A stretch of 47,297 nucleotides of DNA from Plantago elongata. Its lineage: Eukaryota > Streptophyta > Magnoliopsida > Lamiales > Plantaginaceae. Of the stretch, positions 45,355-47,297 are shown piece after piece. The translations under genes and the position numbers were made by a program. Below the pieces are notes generated by a model. It saw only the letters and a list, made by a program, of their open reading frames with translations, had not been told where the DNA came from and searched no databases. Positions within the stretch are counted from its first letter, which is position 1; every line of letters starts with the position of its first letter. Location: assembly GCA_036897095.1 (NCBI GenBank), contig JAYMSP010000559.1:1-47297 (forward strand), given 5' to 3'.

Positions 45355-47070
45355 TTTCCACACATGACAATGTATACTCTGTATCTTATCTTCGTCCGAA
45401 AACTTATTAATTTTAGTTTAGTTCAATTCAAATTATTTAGTTGAGGTCAATTTTTCGTCCTATAACTAATTCAGTTCATACAAAGAGAATAAATCCCGAC
45501 AAGTTCCTAGATATGCAACTAGAATTAGGATATGAAGTTACAATAAGCTTATAATGAAGCTTTAATGACCTGTGAATCAAGTACCGAGAAATTATAAGGT
45601 GAGGAATTTATAATTGAGAGTTGAACCGAGGGAGACAAAGTCCAACAACTAGTCGACTTTTATTTGTGAGCCGAATTTGGCTTTTGGTAACAAACAAGTT
45701 TGTAAAGGAAGCAAGCAACTGCCACCTCACCTGCTATTAATTAATCAACCCATAATTATCATCAATTATCACTAAACGTCACATGGAGTCTGCCCGAATT
45801 TTCAGTATCATCAATTCGGAGTACAGATATATATTAGAATCCGTGGTGTTCACACCGTTGTTTTCCATTTAAAGTCATGAAACAGACTTGTATTAGTAAA
45901 AATCGAGCGAATTTACACTATAAATTGTGTTTTGAAAAGTAACTCGATTGGTGAGAAAAAGTACTCGGAATTGTACTGGAGCTGCCCGACTAATCTGCCC
46001 GGAAAACGTCCCAAAGCACCTCTAACATGCGTTTCAAAATACATAACCCCCCTCCCGATTTCGATTTTGCTTCCTTAGACGTGAAAAATGGATTCACGTG
46101 AATTGACCTCAACGCCCATATTGTTCTTAGAATTACGAATTGCCATTCTAAACCCTAGTCTCCATCTTGCATTCATACAAATAGAACACTTGTCCATTTC
46201 ATCTCCACGCTTTTTCCACCCATTCTACTATAGGTATTTCAAGGTCGAGTGCTATTTTGGTTGATATATTCTTGTTCGTCTCCTAATTTACTTTCTCTGT
46301 TTCTTGGCATTTTCGAGTGTAGTGAAGATTGGGGAAAAGTCGAATTGGGGATCTGATCCTTTTGATTCTCGTAGTTGATTCAGGTATTTATAACGTTCCC
46401 TTTAAACAGGACACTTAACATCTCAAAGTAAGCCCACTGATGTCATTTCATGTGTCTGGACCCCACACAGAATGGATATTCATACCAATCGGACTTGCAT
46501 CTCCCGTTTTTACATCCGATAAGTGCAAGTTTCCTACCAAGCAGGTGCAAAATCATTAGCTGCAAAACCAAAAAATTACATTAGTCACATGATTGTAAAA
46601 AAGTAATGGTTGACTCAACTTTGCACCCTTCTCTACCAATCAGGCATGTACTAAATTGATACAGTGATATCAACATATCATGTAAAGAGGTGCGCATGAT
46701 TGGTCCATTAAAAGTCCCGTCATTAAAAATTTAGTATATTTAATAATTCTCCCTAGATTAGGAGATAATAGGTCATTTATTATTATACTCGGGTCCAGTT
46801 GCTCTATTTGTTAAGGTCTAATTAGTATAACTTAATCAATAATCTATTTAAACGTTGATGACGCACCTGCTTGCATCATAATTCTTATAATGAATCATAA
46901 ACAAAAAGTTTGAAAAGGATGAAAGTGAGCAACGTACTACTACTATACGGGACGAGCAATCGATAAACAGATAGATAGCATTGTACTAGTGAGATATATC
47001 TACATATATATCTAGGCAGTAGTGGTGGTAAGATTAGATTTGATCTTCTAAGGAGGTAGGTAGGGAACAA
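45355..47070. other. Intergenic, with an orphan 5'-exon-like stretch
   Basis: At about 46145-46384 aaaccctag (a telo-box-like motif common in plant 5' regions) is followed by a pyrimidine-rich leader-like run and a donor-like gattcag/gtattt. This could be a non-coding first exon whose gene is lost, or an upstream leader of the SDR gene at 47071. Nothing else is supported; the frame at 46885-47070 (minus) lies across the SDR 5' flank. Confidence 0.4.
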
Positions 47071-47182
47071 ATGGAATACAAGGTAGCGTGTGTAACAGGA
47101 GCATCCGGCTTCATTGCTTCATGGCTGGTCAAGTTTCTTCTTCTGCGTAATTATACTGTTCGAGCCACCGTTCGCACCCTCA
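47071..47182 (+). CDS. First exon of a cinnamoyl-CoA reductase-like SDR (partial, runs off the window)
   Basis: ATG at 47071 opens 37 codons plus one base, ending at a consensus donor (ctca/gtaagt at 47182-47183). The text [20 protein letters not shown] then [10 protein letters not shown] is the NAD(P)-binding Rossmann start of the extended SDR group with cinnamoyl-CoA reductase, CAD-like, phenylacetaldehyde reductase and DFR proteins. TGASGFIA supplies the TGxxGxxA loop and the following Arg residues favour NADPH. The intron after the ATVR segment is where this family has its first intron. A candidate acceptor near 47260 would run into a stop soon after, so I take the true exon 2 to lie outside. 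Substrate cannot be judged. Confidence 0.85.
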
Positions 47183-47297
47183 GTAAGTTTCATTTTTCGA
47201 TCTCTTCTTGTTCGGTTTAGCGTTCGTACAATTGGATCATACCAACTGATCATTGACAGATATGGAGGAGTCAGTGTAGTATGTATGTATATATATA

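Noticed and set aside
29377..47182. Biosynthetic gene cluster (aminotransferase, desaturase, AnPRT-like, reductase)
   Set aside because: The genes are spread over 18 kb, separated by relics and repeats, and belong to unrelated pathways; nothing shows co-function.

Overview
This is nuclear DNA from a flowering plant, almost certainly a eudicot. It is AT-rich, has GT-AG introns and plant-only gene families (EMF1, WIP zinc finger, HVA22, FAD2-type desaturase), and carries plant repeats (Stowaway-like MITEs, Mutator-like foldback elements, a tRNA-derived SINE, LINE and copia remnants). I cannot place it below eudicot from sequence alone. No CRISPR arrays, operons or other prokaryotic structure is present.

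Layout. 1-2.3 kb: AT-rich intergenic DNA. 2.3-3.9 kb (+): single-exon NKAP/MAS2-type nuclear protein. 4.9-9.4 kb (-): four-exon mitochondrial protein of the GCD1/Bot1p type; its introns hold a SINE, a Stowaway and a Mutator-like MITE. 10.7-12.2 kb (+): five-exon HVA22/REEP gene, convergent with the next. 12.9-17.0 kb (-): EMBRYONIC FLOWER 1 homologue, three coding exons. 18.6-19.0 kb (-): first exon of a WIP-type C2H2 zinc-finger gene with no second exon. 19.1-29.3 kb: repeat-rich gap with two foldback elements (20.1-21.2 and 22.0-22.7 kb) and a decayed Ty1/copia 3' end (23.5-24.3 kb).

29.4-31.5 kb (+): five-exon plastid class-IV aminotransferase (D-amino-acid transaminase / aminodeoxychorismate lyase). 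32.0-34.1 kb (+): broken F-box/LRR-type gene, followed at 34.2-34.6 kb by a broken ALMT C-terminal exon. 35.5-36.3 kb: LINE 3' end with a 19-bp target duplication, next to an RNase H-like relic. 37.6-38.7 kb (+): intronless FAD2-like desaturase with an unusual insertion before its third histidine box. 39.7-43.4 kb (+): ten-exon plastid-type anthranilate phosphoribosyltransferase-like gene lacking the canonical glycine-rich motif. 44.1-45.3 kb (-): a tandem pair of two-exon genes for small secreted proline-rich peptides that I do not recognise; these are the best candidate here for something undescribed. 47.07 kb (+): first exon of a cinnamoyl-CoA reductase-like SDR that runs off the window.

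The genes do not form a pathway or cluster; this is an ordinary mixed gene neighbourhood. All exon boundaries were deduced by hand from splice consensus, reading-frame continuity and remembered family sequences; no alignment or database search was run.
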